Part shown: positions 17,078 through 25,769 of the stretch, in pieces
How the letters are laid out: each line of letters opens with the position of its first letter
How positions within the stretch are numbered: the first letter of the stretch is position 1
Origin: Brevibacillus formosus
Lineage (GTDB): Bacteria; Bacillota; Bacilli; Brevibacillales; Brevibacillaceae
DNA length: 64,000 nucleotides
Reading direction: 5' to 3'
Assembly: GCF_003013405.1 (NCBI RefSeq)
Contig: NZ_PXZL01000004.1
Span: forward strand, 251,961-315,960
Notes under the pieces: model-generated
Told to the model about the DNA's origin: nothing
The model's database searches: none
What the model saw: only the letters and a program-made list of their open reading frames with translations
Position numbers and translations under genes: made by a program

Positions 17078-18345
17078 TCTCCTTCACACTTGTATTCCGG
17101 AAAATACATCTGAACCTCGGAGACGAGAAAGCTCATCATGTCTTGGAGAATAAAGCTGTTCGCCCCGCGTCTCCGAAAGCCGAGAGCCATGATCTTCTTG
17201 TCGTTTTCTACACGGACGTTATCGCTAATAAACGGATTCAAACCGTATGTGGCGGCAGGCCGATTGTTTTTATCCCGGATCTCTACATTCACTAGCTCCA
17301 GCTGATCAGCCGCCTCAAAGGAATGGACAATTCGGATAATCTCTCCTTTGGCTCGTACGGTCATCGCCTGCTTCCGCGCATAGCTCCCAATAAAGCTGTT
17401 TTTGCGACGATTGGACACCAATTCGTAATCGAGTCTTCCGATGCGGGTCGTAACTGGCTGCGTAATTTTGCATACGTTCCAAACTCCCGACTTCTCCTGA
17501 GGGGAGACGATCGTCAGCTCTTCCGGTGACCGCTTGATGTAGCGAATCAGCTCTTCATCTCCATCCACCAAATACCCGTGATCACTGCCTGTCTTGCGTA
17601 ACGACAGGACATGCTCGAAGTTCACCCGGTCTATAGCAGGTACGGGAAAGCCGATGTTTTTTAAAGCCAAACGTTCGATGTTCCACAACGGGATCACATC
17701 CAGCTTTTTGTAAGGCTCCCACTCATCGAGGGTAATCGACATTTCCAGTATCTCTTCGTCTTCTGTAAACGTACCCTCACAGGCAACCAAAATGACATCG
17801 AAAAACTTGCTGGCGTAAGGGTGATTCACCGTTTTCCACGGCATTCCGTTCTTTTGAAACATGTTGTACAGCTTTTCCAGCTCATCCATATACACACGAC
17901 TTTGTTGCAGGCGCACTTCGATTGGATAGTGATTGCCTGCCGTGTTCAGACGCCCCTTGAAGGTTCGCTTGCTCATCATCAGCGCCTGAATCTTGTCGTA
18001 TTCACATTCTAAAAAGATCGTCATCATGACCGCTTCTTCCCGATTGCTGAGCCTGACCGCCAACTCTTTGCGATCGCATATCTTCTTTTCCTCATCGCCA
18101 GGGATCATCGGGTACAAATACTCGTGGATCGGGTCAAAGTCATCACGATGACAGAGGGTCACGTAGATGTCATGCTTATCTTCCTTGTCCTCGATCTCGG
18201 TAAAAACACGCTCCTCCAGCTTCTTCTGCATCTCCTCCTGATACTCGACCAGGTTGAGGAAGACACCGTTCATGATCTGCTTGAGCAACCTGCGCTGCTC
18301 CAGCTCCTCCATTTTGTTCAAACGATCCAGTACGATCTCTTTCAT
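17068..18345 (-). CDS. Large unrecognised structural candidate of the export locus
   Basis: 425 residues, soluble, no signal peptide. The first 55 residues form a charged helix (MKEIVLDRLNKMEELEQRR). Later there are strand-rich stretches, e.g. RIGRLDYELVSNRRKNSFIG, and the tail is EVQMYFPEYKCEGEWA. I recognise no catalytic motif or named domain. Its start overlaps the stop of the TPR/PP2C-like gene (ATGA) and its end overlaps the 231-residue gene, so it is translated in step with both. By position and size it could be a baseplate wedge subunit. No proof from sequence. Confidence 0.45.
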   Translation of the reverse strand: MKEIVLDRLNKMEELEQRRLLKQIMNGVFLNLVEYQEEMQKKLEERVFTEIEDKEDKHDIYVTLCHRDDFDPIHEYLYPMIPGDEEKKICDRKELAVRLSNREEAVMMTIFLECEYDKIQALMMSKRTFKGRLNTAGNHYPIEVRLQQSRVYMDELEKLYNMFQKNGMPWKTVNHPYASKFFDVILVACEGTFTEDEEILEMSITLDEWEPYKKLDVIPLWNIERLALKNIGFPVPAIDRVNFEHVLSLRKTGSDHGYLVDGDEELIRYIKRSPEELTIVSPQEKSGVWNVCKITQPVTTRIGRLDYELVSNRRKNSFIGSYARKQAMTVRAKGEIIRIVHSFEAADQLELVNVEIRDKNNRPAATYGLNPFISDNVRVENDKKIMALGFRRRGANSFILQDMMSFLVSEVQMYFPEYKCEGEWA

Positions 18346-20255
18346 GGCGTTTTCGCTGCCTCCTCCTGTGTCGGATTGGCTGTAGCTGGTGGATTAGCTT
18401 GCGGTGGCTGAACTGGCTGAGTCGCCGGAGCTGTCGCGGCTGGCGGAATTGCTTGAGTGGTCGGCACGACTGGAGGCACCGGATTGACTGGGACTGTCTG
18501 GTTAACCGGGGCCGTTTGGTTATTCGGCGCCGACTGGTTCACCGGAGCCGTTTGATTTACCGGTGCCGTCTGATTTACAGGAGCCGTCTGGTTAACTGGT
18601 GCGGTCTGGTTAACCGGGGCCGTTTGATTCACCTGAACTGCCGGTGGTTGACTCGCAGCGCTCGTCCCTTGCACAGGTGGCTGTCCTGCTGGCGCACCTG
18701 CCGAAGGTGGAGCAGCAGGAGGATTCAGCTTTTCCTCTGCCTTTGTCACCTTGCGTTCCATCGCCAAAACTTTCTCCAGCACACCAATCTCCTGATAAAT
18801 TTCCTGCGCCATCGTATACGACTGGATCGCTCCCTCGAAGTCTTGCGCCGCATAGCTCTCGTCACCTTGCTTTTCCAGCTTGTCGCCGTCGAGCGTCTTC
18901 TTTTCCTTATCGATGCCGGTCTTTTTGGAAGCTACCTCGTCCAGCTTGGTGCGAAGCTCCTTTTCTCCTGTTACAAAAGACGTTTCCAACGCCAGCTTGC
19001 GCGCCTTTTGGTAATAGGCCTCCGCACCAGCGTAATCCTGCGCCTCAAACAAGAGATCGCCTTCCTTTTTCCACTGCATGACGAGCACATACGATTGCGT
19101 CTTTTCTTTTTTCTCCAAAATCTCCGGTTCGTTAAAATCATCGCGCCCTTTCATTTCCTTGAGCGCCTTGTCGTACTTATCCAATGCTTTGGCGTACTGC
19201 TCATCCTTTACAGCCGTATCTCCATCCACGATCAACTGTGTAATGCGGATCTTTTTGGCCAAGAGGGCAGCCTGAACTTTGTTTTTCACAATATTTGCGG
19301 CATTTCGTGCATCGCTGTACGCCTTGAGTGCCTTCGGATAATCTCCCTCCGCAATGAAAGCGTCTCCGGCAGTTTCATGCTCAAACATCCCTGTCGCAGC
19401 ATCCGCGATGCGCTCCGCTTCCTTCATCTTGTACAGCAGAGCTCCGCCTCCAGCCAAGGCAAGCACGAGAAGGATGAGGGCCACCCGTTTGATAATCCGC
19501 CATTTTTTTTGCGGGTCTGTCTTAAAAATTTTGTTCGCAAAAATAGCGGCTGCCGTGTAGTTTTGAACGACATGCTCTTGCTTGCTCAAAAGCACGTCCT
19601 CCAGCGTATCGATCCAAGCTTCAGGATCTTTCGCCTCTTGAAGCCCATCCTGCATTTCAGCCGGATTCACTTTCTCCCACAGACCAGGGGTGGCAAGCAG
19701 AAAAACATCACCGTCATAGAGCGGGAGCTTCTTGGAGACAAACGGACGAAATTCATTGGGTGTCCCCAAATAGCTCAAGAGATTATGCCGCTCTTCGTGC
19801 TGATCAAGCGCGTCCTCTGCGATTTCCTCCCCATCCACCATCTGTTGGGCAAGACTCTGATCCTTGCTCTGCCATTGCAATCTGCCATTGCGAAACTGAT
19901 ACAGTCGGGTGTTACCAGCAATCCCGTACCTCACTCTGGCATAGTCCGTTACGATTACGGTCAAGCTCGCTTTTAGCCTGACGCGATGGCTCTCGGCTTG
20001 CAGGACACGATGAGCCTCCTGCAAATAGCGGCGAATGCGATACCGCGAAATGGACGGCTTCTGCAAAAAGTAGCCCAGAACACTTTTGGCCGCTAACTCT
20101 GCACTTTCTACTTCCTGATCATTGTCCAATCCGCGGGCGATTACCCAGCACGCGATATCATCCAGCTCGGCGTAGGCAAAGTAATCCTTGTTACGAACGA
20201 AGCTGCCTGATTCGGATAGAAACCCGGTAATGAATTCACTGTTGTCCTTTCTCAT
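18342..20255 (-). CDS. Membrane pseudo-phosphatase (PP2C-like) with TPR repeats and a Pro/Gln-rich tail
   Basis: 637 residues. Residues 1-250 follow the PP2C layout but the metal-binding aspartates are lost: the DG motif position reads IARGLDN and the usual GD is replaced in GIAGNTRLYQFRNG, so catalysis is unlikely. A single membrane helix at about 256-276 (VALILLVLALAGGGALLY) separates this cytoplasmic part from TPR-like repeats (about 285-490, AEGDYPKALKAYSDA and similar), which should face outward if the N-terminus is inside. The tail has about eight six-residue repeats of the type APVNQT and more Pro/Ala/Gln sequence, typical of wall-spanning linkers. It follows the active PP2C gene. I suggest a membrane anchor or sensor that recognises phosphorylated partners without dephosphorylating them. 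Confidence 0.65.
   Translation of the reverse strand: MRKDNSEFITGFLSESGSFVRNKDYFAYAELDDIACWVIARGLDNDQEVESAELAAKSVLGYFLQKPSISRYRIRRYLQEAHRVLQAESHRVRLKASLTVIVTDYARVRYGIAGNTRLYQFRNGRLQWQSKDQSLAQQMVDGEEIAEDALDQHEERHNLLSYLGTPNEFRPFVSKKLPLYDGDVFLLATPGLWEKVNPAEMQDGLQEAKDPEAWIDTLEDVLLSKQEHVVQNYTAAAIFANKIFKTDPQKKWRIIKRVALILLVLALAGGGALLYKMKEAERIADAATGMFEHETAGDAFIAEGDYPKALKAYSDARNAANIVKNKVQAALLAKKIRITQLIVDGDTAVKDEQYAKALDKYDKALKEMKGRDDFNEPEILEKKEKTQSYVLVMQWKKEGDLLFEAQDYAGAEAYYQKARKLALETSFVTGEKELRTKLDEVASKKTGIDKEKKTLDGDKLEKQGDESYAAQDFEGAIQSYTMAQEIYQEIGVLEKVLAMERKVTKAEEKLNPPAAPPSAGAPAGQPPVQGTSAASQPPAVQVNQTAPVNQTAPVNQTAPVNQTAPVNQTAPVNQSAPNNQTAPVNQTVPVNPVPPVVPTTQAIPPAATAPATQPVQPPQANPPATANPTQEEAAKTP
18484..18634 (-). 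repeat. In-frame 18-bp tandem repeat encoding APVNQT
   Basis: About eight imperfect copies of an 18-base unit encode (A/V)P(V/N)NQ(T/S) within the tail of the pseudo-phosphatase gene. Copies differ at synonymous positions, so the repeat is old enough to have drifted. Copy number may vary between strains. Confidence 0.85.
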
Positions 20256-20275
20256 TCGTACTACCCGCTCCCCCG

Positions 20276-21124
20276 TTACCAGCCTTTTTCCAGGATGAGA
20301 ATGGTTGCATTGTCCTGATTGGCTTTTTGCTTGCTTTCCACCGCTTCAATGATTTGGTCAGCCGCGTCATGGGCAGCGATATTTTGGAATAAAATCTGCT
20401 CCAGCTCCATCTCGGTTAACGTATCGTAGACGCCGTCACTGCACAGAATGACCTTGTCTCCCTTCTCAAGAGGAAACGGCTCACGGCCAATTTCGATATT
20501 TTGAAAATTCTCGTAGCCCAAGTAGTTGATCAGCTGTTTTTTCTGCGGATGCTCCAACGCCTCGTCCTTTGTAATCTCGCCGGACAGAAAACGAGCCTCC
20601 AGCACCGACTCATAAATGTCTTTTTGATTGATCGGGATGAATTCTCCATTCCGGAAAACGGTAATGATACTGTCTCCAACTGCTCCCCAATACAGCTTGT
20701 CCTCTACGATTACGCCAGCGACCAGTGTTGTCCCACCCCTACTTCCTCTCAACGCCTGCAAAATCTCCGAATTCGCAAGAGAAGCAGCCCGGGAAAAGAA
20801 GAGGGACATATGCTTCGGGTTGTCCAGCTTTGTAAACTCGCGGATAAATGTAGTCACGGCAAGCGTTGAAGCAAGTCTGCCGTTAGCCAGTCCACTGATT
20901 CCATCAGCCAAGACCGCAATCGTCCCATGAGACGATGTTGCTGTCGAAAAGTAATCATCCTGTTCTTCTCGTCTGCCGATCGTCTGTCCATTTCCGATCT
21001 GGATGACGGGATTCATTTCTTGCCGGATCAAAGCTGCACGCAGACGAAACAAAAGAGTAATGGCAATGATCACGCCAAGGACGATAAGATACGGGATTGC
21101 GCCCTGTTGAAACATGCTCATCAT
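20276..21124 (-). CDS. Membrane-anchored PP2C-type Ser/Thr protein phosphatase
   Basis: 282 residues from the ATG at 21124, which overlaps the previous stop (ATGA). An N-terminal membrane helix (IPYLIVLGVIIAITLLF) is followed by a complete PP2C domain with all expected metal ligands: QDDYF, VLADGISGL, the GGTT strand, GAVGDS, ILCSDGVYD and QDNATI at the end. It would dephosphorylate Ser/Thr residues at the inner membrane face. Together with the kinase at 28334-29260 and the two FHA proteins, it corresponds to PppA of the threonine-phosphorylation control circuit of T6SS, as an analogy. Spacing of 20 bases to the pseudo-phosphatase gene indicates one transcript. Confidence 0.88.
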   Translation of the reverse strand: MMSMFQQGAIPYLIVLGVIIAITLLFRLRAALIRQEMNPVIQIGNGQTIGRREEQDDYFSTATSSHGTIAVLADGISGLANGRLASTLAVTTFIREFTKLDNPKHMSLFFSRAASLANSEILQALRGSRGGTTLVAGVIVEDKLYWGAVGDSIITVFRNGEFIPINQKDIYESVLEARFLSGEITKDEALEHPQKKQLINYLGYENFQNIEIGREPFPLEKGDKVILCSDGVYDTLTEMELEQILFQNIAAHDAADQIIEAVESKQKANQDNATILILEKGW

Positions 21125-21651
21125 TCCTTGCCTTTGTTGGAGTTGTCCCACTCGAAGTGAACACCGCACAGCGGGATGAAAATAAAGGTACTCTTTCCGA
21201 GCTGGAGCACATCGTACGCAGTGAGCTCGACTGGTGTGTACACCGCTTCATTGTTATGATAGGCAAGTCCCGAAGCATCGCCCGGGAGCAAGTAAAAGTT
21301 GCGTTTTTTCGGATCGTAGACAATCACTGCATGATTACGGCGAGAGATCGTGTTGTCTCCGACGATTCGAATATGCATATCCTCTGCGCGACCGATGAAG
21401 TTCTTCTCCGCCATAATGCGGTAATCTTGACCTTGTTGCGGTCCCTCAATACATACCAGCCATCCGGTAACAGGTTCGATCCCTTCTGTTTCTCCCAGGT
21501 ACGGCATCGTCTTATCATCGTCTGCCACTCTCGCTGGTGCTTTGTTGTCCGGTTTCGCCCCAGGCTCAACGACCATACTGCAATAAGGGCAGGTGCTTCC
21601 GTGTTTTCTGGTGCTAAACATGTGACCATTCGCGCATCTTGTCAAACTCAT
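21121..21651 (-). CDS. FHA-domain protein with N-terminal zinc ribbon
   Basis: 176 residues from MSLTRCANGHMFS; this ATG follows GGGGGAG. The start has a CxxGH...CPYC zinc-ribbon pair (residues about 6-26). The C-terminal FHA domain reads FIGRAEDMHIRI, then GDNTISRRNHAVIVYD, with the conserved GR, SRRNH and N residues. FHA domains bind phosphothreonine, so this cytosolic protein should read marks written by the Ser/Thr kinase. It sits between a membrane FHA protein and the PP2C phosphatase, with an ATGA overlap to the latter. Confidence 0.88.
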   Translation of the reverse strand: MSLTRCANGHMFSTRKHGSTCPYCSMVVEPGAKPDNKAPARVADDDKTMPYLGETEGIEPVTGWLVCIEGPQQGQDYRIMAEKNFIGRAEDMHIRIVGDNTISRRNHAVIVYDPKKRNFYLLPGDASGLAYHNNEAVYTPVELTAYDVLQLGKSTFIFIPLCGVHFEWDNSNKGKE

Positions 21652-21720
21652 TGTTCTGCTCCCCCGTTTCGTTCCGTGCAAGGACGATATGTATGTGTAA
21701 AAGCGATGTTTCCCCCGTTG

Positions 21721-22275
21721 TTATTTCAGCAACAAGCGGGTATTGGCTATGTAAATGATGTCGCCAGCCTTCACTTTATGCGGCTGTTCGATTTCCAGCT
21801 TGCTCTTGTCGCGTTTGTTCGGCTGCTTGATGCCTGTGCCGTTTTTGGAATGAATATCCTCGATGAACCAGTCCCCGGACGCTTGATTCAGAACCGCATG
21901 CTGCTTGCTGATCAAGGCTGCGTATTCTGCGTCTCCCAAGTCGATGTCGACCTCGTTTTGCGCGGAGCTTTTACCGATCAAAAGGGATGTCTCCCCTTGG
22001 ATGAACCACTCCTTCACGCTCTCTCCCTCTTCATCTAACAGAACCAGCTTGGTGACGCCATCCTCTTTTTTGGGCGCCGGTTCGTCGGGGCTTCCGAATC
22101 TGACGATAATGACCCCGAACAAAAAGAGTCCGAAGGCAATTCCTGTAAAGATTTTCAGAGCGTTGCCGTCCGTATAACCAAATACATAAATAAGTGCACT
22201 AATCACAAGAATGGAAATCAGCAGTTCTATGAGCTTCACTCTGATGGACTTTTGGTACCCTTTTTTCTTCGCCAC
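21721..22275 (-). CDS. Membrane FHA-domain protein
   Basis: About 184 residues. I favour the GTG at 22275, which follows GGGGGT; an upstream TTG at 22293 is also possible. Two membrane helices lie near the N-terminus (LIELLISILVISALIYVF and a second ending in GLFLFGVIIV). The cytoplasmic FHA domain has LLIGKSSAQNEVDIDLGD, ISKQHAVL and IEDIHSKNGTGI, with intact G-(K/R), S-x-x-H and N-G positions. As a phosphothreonine reader at the membrane, it may recruit the secretion apparatus to an anchoring site after kinase activation. It is the third gene after the tube gene. Confidence 0.85.
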   Translation of the reverse strand: MAKKKGYQKSIRVKLIELLISILVISALIYVFGYTDGNALKIFTGIAFGLFLFGVIIVRFGSPDEPAPKKEDGVTKLVLLDEEGESVKEWFIQGETSLLIGKSSAQNEVDIDLGDAEYAALISKQHAVLNQASGDWFIEDIHSKNGTGIKQPNKRDKSKLEIEQPHKVKAGDIIYIANTRLLLK

Positions 22276-22468
22276 GTCTTTACCCCCAATCAACTACCTC
22301 TTGCATTTAAATCGTGATCAAAAGACGAATTTTTGAACTTCCTCGTATGAAAAATGCTCCAAGCTTTGGGCGAATGGTGTATGTTTGGACATCCATCCAA
22401 AGACAGGAGCAGGTTGCTACTACCTCTATGTCATGAAAGAGCTGTCATCCAAGCCCGATTTTTCCCTC

Positions 22469-22921
22469 TTATTTTTTCTTCATGCGGAAAAACTGTTCAA
22501 ACATATCCGTCGTATCCAGTGGATTTTTCTTTTCGGATTTCATGGTGTTTGGATTAATCTCGCCAGTCTTCGGATGAAAACCAAAAAATCGTTCAAAGGT
22601 GCTTCCCAAATCTTCGAAGTTCACTCCGGGCGCAGACTGCGCTTGCTGTTTGCTTTGTCCTTGTTTTGTACTGCTTGTATGACTGGTCTGTTGTTGTTTC
22701 TTTTGCTGAAAAGCCTCGTAGCGTGCGTCGTACGCCTCGCGCAAGGCCGGATCCTGCAATGTCTGATAGGCCTCGGTAATTTCTTTAAAAATTCGCTCTG
22801 ACTCACTGCTCCCGGCATTGACATCCGGATGATGCTGCTTTGCCAGTTGACGGTATGCTTTTTTGATGTCATTCGTGGAAGCTTGTTTGGTTAGCCCCAG
22901 AATCTCGTAATAATTTTTCAT
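22469..22921 (-). CDS. J-domain (DnaJ-like) co-chaperone
   Basis: 150 residues. An N-terminal J domain ([20 protein letters not shown], then HHPDVNAG with the HPD motif) is followed by a Gln/Lys/Ser-rich linker and a short C-terminal segment ([16 protein letters not shown]). It lacks the zinc-finger and substrate domains of housekeeping DnaJ, as specialised J proteins do. J domains stimulate Hsp70 ATPases, and the operon encodes a divergent Hsp70-like ATPase at 13661-16324, so the two probably act together on this system. It follows the tube gene after a strong hairpin. A gap of about 175 bases without features separates it from the membrane FHA gene. Confidence 0.88.
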   Translation of the reverse strand: MKNYYEILGLTKQASTNDIKKAYRQLAKQHHPDVNAGSSESERIFKEITEAYQTLQDPALREAYDARYEAFQQKKQQQTSHTSSTKQGQSKQQAQSAPGVNFEDLGSTFERFFGFHPKTGEINPNTMKSEKKNPLDTTDMFEQFFRMKKK

Positions 22922-22962
22922 TCGCGCACCCTCTGTCTGGCAATGATTTTGGTTATTTTGTA

Positions 22963-22999
22963 GAGCCGTACCTCGAACACGGCTTTCGAGGTACGGCTC
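22963..22999 (-). terminator. Strong hairpin between tube gene and downstream genes
   Basis: A perfect 14-bp stem (GAGCCGTACCTCGA with TCGAGGTACGGCTC) and a 9-base loop lie 24 bases after the tube gene stop. On the minus strand it is followed by TACAAAATAA, a poor T-run, so it probably acts as a partial terminator or mRNA stabiliser rather than a full stop. Either would favour high tube expression. Confidence 0.6.
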
Positions 23000-23023
23000 T
23001 TCCTACCTTACTTCTCTCAAAAC

Positions 23024-23449
23024 CTAAACAGCGTAGCCGCCTTCGATTTTGGTGAACTCGGTTTTGTCTTTCTTTTGCTTGATGAAGAGGCTGAATGTTC
23101 CTACACCCTCGGTATCACCGAAGCTCTCGGTGTAATCTACTACGAATGCGTTCGGGAAGTAGATTTTGCGGATCACTTGATCAGCAGCGATTACTTCCAG
23201 AGTCACTTTGCGGTAGCAATCCGCTTTTTCTGCTGGTACCAAGGACCAGAGAGCCAGCTTCATGGTGTCATCTGCGCTGTCGCCGTCTGTTGCGGTGATG
23301 ATTTTGCCAGTAATTCTCAGCGTTGCACCTACATCTGTAGAGCGCGCGTTGGAATCGTCTGGCGTGTCAGTGTCATACTTCACTGTTTGGATGTTGTCCA
23401 TGCCCAGCTCAATTGTTTCAGAACCTTCTACTTTGAGTCGAAAACCCAT
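23024..23449 (-). CDS. Hcp-like / phage-tube-like protein
   Basis: 141 residues from MGFRLKVEGSETIE; the ATG follows a perfect AAGGAGG. The protein is almost entirely beta-type and soluble. The pattern IYFPNAFVVDYTESFGDTEG followed by a final amphipathic strand (TFSLFIKQKK) recalls Hcp/TssD-type tube subunits, in which a strand with FxNAxxVxYxExF precedes the last strand. Size fits (Hcp is about 135-170). It is placed directly after the large sheath-like gene and before a strong hairpin, as expected for an abundant structural subunit. Homology to Hcp is inferred by pattern and context. Confidence 0.6.
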   Translation of the reverse strand: MGFRLKVEGSETIELGMDNIQTVKYDTDTPDDSNARSTDVGATLRITGKIITATDGDSADDTMKLALWSLVPAEKADCYRKVTLEVIAADQVIRKIYFPNAFVVDYTESFGDTEGVGTFSLFIKQKKDKTEFTKIEGGYAV

Positions 23450-23600
23450 GAATAAAACCTCCTTGAAATGAAATCTTGCTCTCGAAGTACCTGATTGGCT
23501 TCGAGGCTTATGTGTAAGGGTGCGTTTTGGGAAACACACCTCTAACCACCTGCGTAATGTGTCAAAAAGTTTCATAAACAGCTCTCCAGGGGATCAAATG

Positions 23601-25769
23601 CTATGCTTTGACCGGAGTTGTACCTTTGGTGATAGTGACCTCCAGGTTTTTCACATTGCCGTTGAACACCAGATCGATATGGCACAGATTGCTCTTGTCA
23701 TCGATGACGTAGCTCATGTCATCGCCATCGTGAATGATGGAGTTCACGAAGCCGCGTGTGCCCAGCCATTTGCTTTTTTGGCTGCTCGGATTGTTACTGA
23801 AGAACTTCACGATGTTGTCGTGTTTGAAATCACCCGTCTGGAAGCGGAGAATCCGCTCGATATAGGTGCTGACCAGTGTTTTATAGATGGAATCAAAGCC
23901 GTCCTCTGACATGGCGAGGCTGCGTGCCTTGTACACCGTAATGCGCTTGATATCTTTGCCTTGGATTTGTGCATTTTCCGAAGAGAAGACGAATCCAAAG
24001 TTTTTGCGGTTGATGGAATCTTTGATGTTGTTGGTGAAGCCGGAGATTTCTTTAGCCATGGTGGTAACAGCACGCAGTCCGTTTTCACCTGCTTCGATGT
24101 CAAAGCGCACACCCGGATATTCGCGGCTAACCACTTTGAATGTTTCGCGCAAGTATTCTGGACACTGGTACGCTGCTACAATGCCTGCTGCTACATAGCT
24201 CGCACCGACGTAAACACCCTCGATCCACAGCTTCAGGATGTCTTCTTTTTCCTGGGACAGCTTCACGCCGTCTTCGGTTTGCAGCATTCTGCTGTCGATG
24301 ACAACTCCTGATTTGTCTTTTGGAATAATCGTGAAGTTCGGAATGCACGGGATCGCGAATTCACTGAATTCTTTGCGCACCAGGATTCCGCACTTGTCGA
24401 TGTATTTATCAATGCCCGCAGTCGCCATGCTGTTGAAGGTTGTTTCTTCACCCGTACTAAAGCTGAAGAACACTTGCACCTTGAAGTCCTTGACGACCTG
24501 GAGCAGCATAGTGAGCGATTCCATCGTATTGCCGTCCTGCTTGACGACTTTTTCGTTCCCACGGAAACGCTCGCGAGTCACTTTTGCTTTTCCGGCGGAA
24601 TCCATATCAACAGATGGAACGATTCCAAACCAGATCGTATCCGTGAAGTCGTTTTTCGCGTTGACCGTGTTCAGGTAAGTCTCCAGACGTGGAATGTTGC
24701 TGCTTTTCACGAGCATGTCGAGTTTGGTATTCGTGATCAGCATAGCTGGCTGCATGCCTTTGTTCTTGGTCACGTACTGATCGAAGAACATCTTCACGCC
24801 CAAAATTTTCTCAACCAAAGGCTTCACTGTTTTAACGAAGTCGTCCTTGGCGTTTTTGTAGAATTCCAGATACGTATTGTAGTTCTGTACTTCTGTCTCA
24901 ATGTTGACTTCGGTATGTACCGTCGGCAGCGGGCAGAAGGTGCGTACCACGAGGTCTTTTACATAGGAGGATGGCGTCTCTGTGATCGACTCGTAATCCT
25001 CTTCGAAAACGCTCATCAGTCCGTTTCCGCTGTTTTCATCGAGAACCATCAGCTCGCGGCTGTCACTCTTCGGTGCCTCGATGATCTTCAGTTCGCCGTC
25101 TTCCCCAATCGTCAGCATCCCGATCTGAATCGCTTCGGATTGGTTCTCCTCTTGTGCGCCGCCCAAGAGCAGTCGAGTTTTGATATCTTCAATCGCCAGC
25201 GGCAGCATCGCCATGACGTTGTTGTAGTTTTTGCTGGCATCCTCGAACATCGTGTTCAGCTTGTCACCTAGATCGAGCTTCTTTGGATCGCCATCATCGA
25301 GCTTTTCGTAATGGCCGTACAAGTAGTGAATCTCTTTGCGGACCTGACGGATATCATCCATCACTTTTTTCGGGGAAATCATATCGAGCAAATTCTCGAA
25401 TTTGAAATCCACATTGGTGATCCCTTGGCTGCGCTTCGTATCAATCAGGGTAAACAGCATTTTCAAGAAGTCGTTGCTCTGATCGATTTTGATCTCGGAA
25501 ATCGCATCCTCTGCAATTCCGTCAGGCTTTTTCAAGGTGTACATCACTTTTTGGTTCGCTGCATTGTAGAACGAATATACACTCGGGGAGAACTTGTCCA
25601 AAAACTCATCGAAGCTGCGCACGAGAAGATGCTCGTTGATCTCCTTGATCTTGTCGTCGCTGAGACTGTCGATGCCTTTTACATCTCCAACAATGGTGAT
25701 CAGGTCCAATTTTTCCGGGTTGATCTCTTCGAACAGCATGGTTCGGTTGGTCTGGTTAATAATGTCCAT
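23601..25769 (-). CDS. Large sheath-like protein (candidate contractile sheath)
   Basis: 722 residues from MDIINQTNRTMLFEE; the ATG at 25769 follows AAAGGGG. An upstream-extended frame to 25880 lacks a ribosome site. Soluble, no catalytic motif. The first 300 residues are helical and acidic; the second half has alternating strands and helices (LWIEGVYVGASYVAAGIVAA) and ends with a compact domain (ERILRFQTGDF... then HIDLVFNGNVKNLEVTIT), like the terminal domain of tail sheaths. Size matches a fused TssB-TssC sheath. It is the first gene after the promoter and precedes the Hcp-like gene, the usual sheath-tube order. The call rests mainly on size, order and general layout. Confidence 0.5.
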   Translation of the reverse strand: MDIINQTNRTMLFEEINPEKLDLITIVGDVKGIDSLSDDKIKEINEHLLVRSFDEFLDKFSPSVYSFYNAANQKVMYTLKKPDGIAEDAISEIKIDQSNDFLKMLFTLIDTKRSQGITNVDFKFENLLDMISPKKVMDDIRQVRKEIHYLYGHYEKLDDGDPKKLDLGDKLNTMFEDASKNYNNVMAMLPLAIEDIKTRLLLGGAQEENQSEAIQIGMLTIGEDGELKIIEAPKSDSRELMVLDENSGNGLMSVFEEDYESITETPSSYVKDLVVRTFCPLPTVHTEVNIETEVQNYNTYLEFYKNAKDDFVKTVKPLVEKILGVKMFFDQYVTKNKGMQPAMLITNTKLDMLVKSSNIPRLETYLNTVNAKNDFTDTIWFGIVPSVDMDSAGKAKVTRERFRGNEKVVKQDGNTMESLTMLLQVVKDFKVQVFFSFSTGEETTFNSMATAGIDKYIDKCGILVRKEFSEFAIPCIPNFTIIPKDKSGVVIDSRMLQTEDGVKLSQEKEDILKLWIEGVYVGASYVAAGIVAAYQCPEYLRETFKVVSREYPGVRFDIEAGENGLRAVTTMAKEISGFTNNIKDSINRKNFGFVFSSENAQIQGKDIKRITVYKARSLAMSEDGFDSIYKTLVSTYIERILRFQTGDFKHDNIVKFFSNNPSSQKSKWLGTRGFVNSIIHDGDDMSYVIDDKSNLCHIDLVFNGNVKNLEVTITKGTTPVKA

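Noticed and set aside
18484-18634. Tandem repeat that at first glance could suggest a CRISPR array
   Set aside because: Units are 18 bp, contiguous, have no spacers and lie in frame inside a coding gene.
23476-23504. Hairpin CTCGAAG/CTTCGAG between the sheath-like and tube genes as a terminator
   Set aside because: Only a 7-bp stem and no T-run; sheath and tube are likely co-transcribed, so not listed as a feature.
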